From contig NZ_CP045928.1 of NCBI RefSeq assembly GCF_009664855.1, positions 1,325,049 through 1,389,048 on the forward strand: DNA of 64,000 nt, in the 5' to 3' direction. Shown one piece after another: positions 60,701 to 64,000 of the stretch. Each line of letters starts with the position of its first letter. Positions within the stretch are counted from its first letter, which is position 1. The notes under the pieces were generated by a model. The model was not told the origin of the DNA. It saw nothing but the letters and a program-made list of their open reading frames with translations, and ran no database searches. The translations under genes were made by a program, and so were the position numbers. The stretch comes from Flavobacterium sp. SLB02 (GTDB lineage: Bacteria > Bacteroidota > Bacteroidia > Flavobacteriales > Flavobacteriaceae).

Positions 60701-63700
60701 ATGGAAATTAAAAAACAATCTATTCAAATCCTGACAGCTTTATTTTTAATGTGTTCAATGATGATTTTTGCACAAGAGAATAAAACACCACGCAAAATAC
60801 ATTATGTGCCGCAGGGAAATAGTTTTGTTTTAAAAAATGGCACCCGAAAATTCAACAGAGCGTTGTACGGCTCTAATACAGGATTTAGGGTAGAAACTGG
60901 CGATTTGCCTGAGTTTGCCATGTATATGCCGGGTATGGGAGGAAATTTTAAATTAGGTCTGGTAAAGGGAAATGAAAGCAAATGGATTACTGAAACTTCA
61001 AAAATTGATACACGATATGTTTTGGGCACGATGCATTATACTATTGAAGACCCGATTTTAGCAGACGGAAAACTATTTGTAGATGTGGCCGCCTTAAAAG
61101 AAAGTGAAGGCTTTATCGTGAAAGTATACGGTAAAAATGTATCTAAAAACATCAGCTTAATTTGGGCTTTTGGCGGAGCAACTGGAAAAAAGTTTAGCCG
61201 GGACGGGGATATTGGTGCTGATCCCGAATCGGTTTTTTATCTGCAGCCTGATTATTGTGTCAATAATAAATACACGATCAAAAAGCAATCATTTCTATTA
61301 GAATATGGCTCTGAAAGCAATAAACAAAAAACAGAAAACAATAAAAACCTTACCGGATTTTTCCCGGAATCTGTAACACATTTAGCCAATGCAAAGTCTC
61401 AGAAAACCCCATTAGAACTTTATAATTCAAATCCAGAATCACTGAGTCTCATTACAGGAAAAATAAAATCAATTAGTGAGAAAGGGGATTATTGGCTGTT
61501 TTTGGCAGAAGATTCTAAAACAAATTACAATCAGAAAAATATAGCACAACTTTACCAAAAGTCAGTTCAGCAAACACAGCTTTTGGCCAATAGAGTGAAG
61601 GTTTCAACTCCGGATCCTTATATCAATACTTTAGGAGCTGCGCTTGCCATCGCTGCCGACGCAATTTGGGAAAGTCCAGCTTATCTTCATGGTGCCATTG
61701 CCTGGAGAATGTATCTAAATGCCTGGCGAGGCGCTTATACAGCTGATCCTTTAGGCTGGCATGACAGGGCAAAAACACATTTTACCAGTTATAGCAATTC
61801 TCAGGTAACAAGTCCTGATAGTGGCCCGATTGTATTAGATGAAGAACGAAATTTAGCCCGCCAAAAAGAAGAAATAGGAACATCGATGTTTAGCAGCGGG
61901 TATATTAGCCGAAGTCCAAACAAGAATAACGTGGCGCATCATTATGATATGAATTTGGTTTTTATAGATCAAATGCTCAGACACTTTAAATGGACGGGTG
62001 ATACAGCATTCATAAAAGAAATGTGGCCAACCATTCAAAGACATTTAAACTGGGAAAAAAGAAATTTTGATCCTGATTCAGACGGATTATACGATGCATA
62101 CGCCTCAATTTGGGCCAGTGATGCTTTGCAATACAGCGGAGGTGGAGTCATTCATTCTTCGGCTTATAATTATTATGCCAATAAAACAGTGGCGCAAATT
62201 GCGAAGAAAATTCAACAAGATGAAAACCCGTTTACCAAAGAAGCAGATAAAATTTTAAAAGCTACTAATAGCCAGCTTTGGGTGGCCAATAAAGGAATTT
62301 TTGCCGAATATAAAGATGCTTTAGGAAACAGATTATTGCACGATACGCCGGGAATCTGGAGTATTTACCACACGATCGATTCAGAATTATCGAATCCATT
62401 TGAGAGTTATCAAATGCTGGATTATGTCAACAATCAGATTCCGCACATTCCGATTTCGGCGGAAGGATTGGATAAAAAAGACCTATATGTCATTAGTACT
62501 ACCAATTGGCAGCCTTATACATGGTCAACTAATAATGTGGCACTGGCCGAACAATTGCATACTTCTTTGGCGTTTTGGCAAGGTGGACAATCAGAAAAAG
62601 CCTTTACAATGTGGGAAAGCGCTCTGGTCGAGAGCATGTATTTAGGCGCTTCACCGGGTGGATTCGAGCAGCTTTTATATCAGGATGCCATGCGTGGGGA
62701 ATTGTATCGCGATTTTGCGGACCCAATTGGTATGGCCTCAAGAACGCTAGTTGAAGGACTTTTCGGGATTCAGCCCGATGCTTTGGCTGAGGTTTTAACC
62801 ATCAAACCCGGATTTCCTAAAAAATGGAATCGGGCTTCTTTAGCAATTCCGGATATTTCAATTGATTTTAAAAGAGAAAATAAGCAGGAAAAATACCAGA
62901 TCAAAAACCATTTTTCGACTAAAATGAATTTAAATCTGGTTTTGAATTCGTCTTATGAAACTGTTGAAAGTATTACCGTTAATGGAAAATTAGTTTCCTG
63001 GAAATCGGTTCCCGAAAACATAGGAGATCCTAAAATCAGTATAGAAATTCCGTATAATACCGTTTATGATATTACCATTAAATGGAAAGGAAATAGAATA
63101 GAAGATGTTCAGCCAAAAGAAAATTATGCTGTCAATGAAATATTAGATTTGAAGACTTCTCATGCTAAAATTGTATCCATATACGATCCGCAACTGGTTT
63201 TAAGTGAAATTTCGAAAACGGAAAATTCGCTCAGGGCAAAAGTGAATTCGGCAGGTAAGAAACTCTTTTTTGTAGAATTGAAGCAAGGTGAATTATCTTG
63301 GTGGAAACCCATTCATGTAAATGTAAAAGAAGAAAATAAATTCAATAAAGAGAGTACAAACTGGGATCTGCCGCTGGATAGATCAGCAGGTGTAGAAACA
63401 ATTCCGCTTACTTCATTTTTCAATTCAAAAGTGGTCGATATTTTCAATTATGAATATCTATCGCCAAGACCACAAACAGTTACTTTACAGTTGCCAAAAC
63501 AAGGAATTGGAAATTGGTGTTATCCCAATATTTCGGTAAAAATAGATGATAAAGGTTTACGTGAAAAAGCAAAAGCAAATGGACAGATTACAACGCCAAA
63601 CGGAATTCCGTTTCAAACGCCTTCTGATGAAAATCAAAAAAATATCATCTTCACCTCCATGTGGGATAATTTTCCTCAGAGTATCAATATTCCGCTAAAC

Positions 63701-64000
63701 GGAAAAGCGTCACATGCGTTTTTCATGCTGGCCGGAACGACAAACCCAATGCAAAGCCGAATCACAAACGGAGAAATAACCATTAATTATACTGATGGAA
63801 CTTCGGAAATCCTGCCTTTAAAAAATCCTGAAAACTGGTGGCCAATCGAACAGGATTATTTCATTGATGGTTTAGCCTTTACAACTGGCGCGCCAAAACC
63901 ACCAAGAGTTTATTTTAAAACAGGAGAAATTTCCAGAGATTTCAAAGATTTTAAAAGCATAAAAGGATTCACAAGTTATGGAGTCGATGGTGGGGCAGGA
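60701..64000 (+). CDS. DUF4450 protein with (alpha/alpha) barrel, incomplete at the window end
   Basis: Open for 1100 codons from ATG at 60701 to the window end without a stop, so the protein is longer than 1100 residues. Signal peptide LTALFLMCSMMIFAQ. The N-terminal beta part (GTRKFNRALYGSNTGFRVET) is followed by a barrel-like part: DPYINTLGAALAIAADAIWE, LHGAIAWRMYLNAWRGAYTA, NVAHHYDMNLVFIDQMLRHF, DPDSDGLYDAYASIWASDAL, STTNWQPYTWSTNNVALAEQ. This is DUF4450, seen in polysaccharide loci. It looks like a glycosidase of unknown activity. A beta-rich C-terminal extension follows from about residue 740. Confidence 0.85.
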   Translation, partial: MEIKKQSIQILTALFLMCSMMIFAQENKTPRKIHYVPQGNSFVLKNGTRKFNRALYGSNTGFRVETGDLPEFAMYMPGMGGNFKLGLVKGNESKWITETSKIDTRYVLGTMHYTIEDPILADGKLFVDVAALKESEGFIVKVYGKNVSKNISLIWAFGGATGKKFSRDGDIGADPESVFYLQPDYCVNNKYTIKKQSFLLEYGSESNKQKTENNKNLTGFFPESVTHLANAKSQKTPLELYNSNPESLSLITGKIKSISEKGDYWLFLAEDSKTNYNQKNIAQLYQKSVQQTQLLANRVKVSTPDPYINTLGAALAIAADAIWESPAYLHGAIAWRMYLNAWRGAYTADPLGWHDRAKTHFTSYSNSQVTSPDSGPIVLDEERNLARQKEEIGTSMFSSGYISRSPNKNNVAHHYDMNLVFIDQMLRHFKWTGDTAFIKEMWPTIQRHLNWEKRNFDPDSDGLYDAYASIWASDALQYSGGGVIHSSAYNYYANKTVAQIAKKIQQDENPFTKEADKILKATNSQLWVANKGIFAEYKDALGNRLLHDTPGIWSIYHTIDSELSNPFESYQMLDYVNNQIPHIPISAEGLDKKDLYVISTTNWQPYTWSTNNVALAEQLHTSLAFWQGGQSEKAFTMWESALVESMYLGASPGGFEQLLYQDAMRGELYRDFADPIGMASRTLVEGLFGIQPDALAEVLTIKPGFPKKWNRASLAIPDISIDFKRENKQEKYQIKNHFSTKMNLNLVLNSSYETVESITVNGKLVSWKSVPENIGDPKISIEIPYNTVYDITIKWKGNRIEDVQPKENYAVNEILDLKTSHAKIVSIYDPQLVLSEISKTENSLRAKVNSAGKKLFFVELKQGELSWWKPIHVNVKEENKFNKESTNWDLPLDRSAGVETIPLTSFFNSKVVDIFNYEYLSPRPQTVTLQLPKQGIGNWCYPNISVKIDDKGLREKAKANGQITTPNGIPFQTPSDENQKNIIFTSMWDNFPQSINIPLNGKASHAFFMLAGTTNPMQSRITNGEITINYTDGTSEILPLKNPENWWPIEQDYFIDGLAFTTGAPKPPRVYFKTGEISRDFKDFKSIKGFTSYGVDGGAG

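Overview
The window looks like a chromosomal segment of a Flavobacterium-type Bacteroidota. The support is low-GC DNA, promoters of the TTG / TAnnTTTG type, few Shine-Dalgarno sites, SusC/SusD proteins, lipoproteins with acidic residues after the lipidated Cys, Bacteroidetes-type conjugation genes (DUF4134, DUF4133, TraG, TraJ, TraK, TraM, TraN), and dispersed intergenic repeats I recognise from that genus. No rRNA, tRNA or CRISPR array was seen.

Layout. Positions 1-14000 hold signalling and stress genes: two receiver-only response regulators, an orphan histidine-kinase dimerisation protein, a CheB-CheR-PAS-kinase fusion, a stand-alone CheB, a FAS1 lipoprotein, a nitroreductase-ohrR-ohr operon with a clear operator, and a divergent LysR / alpha-beta hydrolase pair. 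Positions 12100-15300 contain decayed genes (a surface-protein relic and a DUF6624 gene with two stops). Positions 15300-20450 carry DUF1275, a Crp/Fnr regulator divergent from an E. coli-type isocitrate dehydrogenase, DUF983, a cold-shock protein and a double-GNAT protein. Positions 20578-25635 are a light/DNA-repair operon (TIGR03643, DUF2452, flavin reductase, photolyase, DUF2256, truncated photolyase-related protein) lying between two same-orientation IS6-family relics.

Positions 26100-27620 hold an AraC regulator and a DUF417 membrane protein. Positions 27969-42958 contain a phospholipase-D-like protein, a secreted partner of unknown function, and a type IV secretion/conjugation operon. 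I find no relaxase, coupling protein or integrase with it. Three consecutive genes there are tandem paralogues.

Positions 43088-64000 form a pectin/rhamnogalacturonan polysaccharide-utilisation locus: GH105, GH106, SusC, SusD, a sialate-O-acetylesterase-type esterase, a beta-propeller glycosidase-like protein, L-rhamnose mutarotase, DUF4861, GH28, a double CE12 acetylesterase, and a DUF4450 protein that runs off the end. The enzymes fit together as deacetylation (CE12, esterase), backbone cleavage (GH28), removal of rhamnose and unsaturated uronate (GH106, GH105), import (SusCD) and rhamnose anomer handling (RhaM). The strongest new observation is a shared direct-repeat operator (two 11-bp half-sites, core ACAGGAT) at five positions upstream of the locus's transcription units. 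At four of the five a -7 box lies exactly 18 bp downstream, so the locus appears to be one regulon under a single activator that is not encoded in the window.
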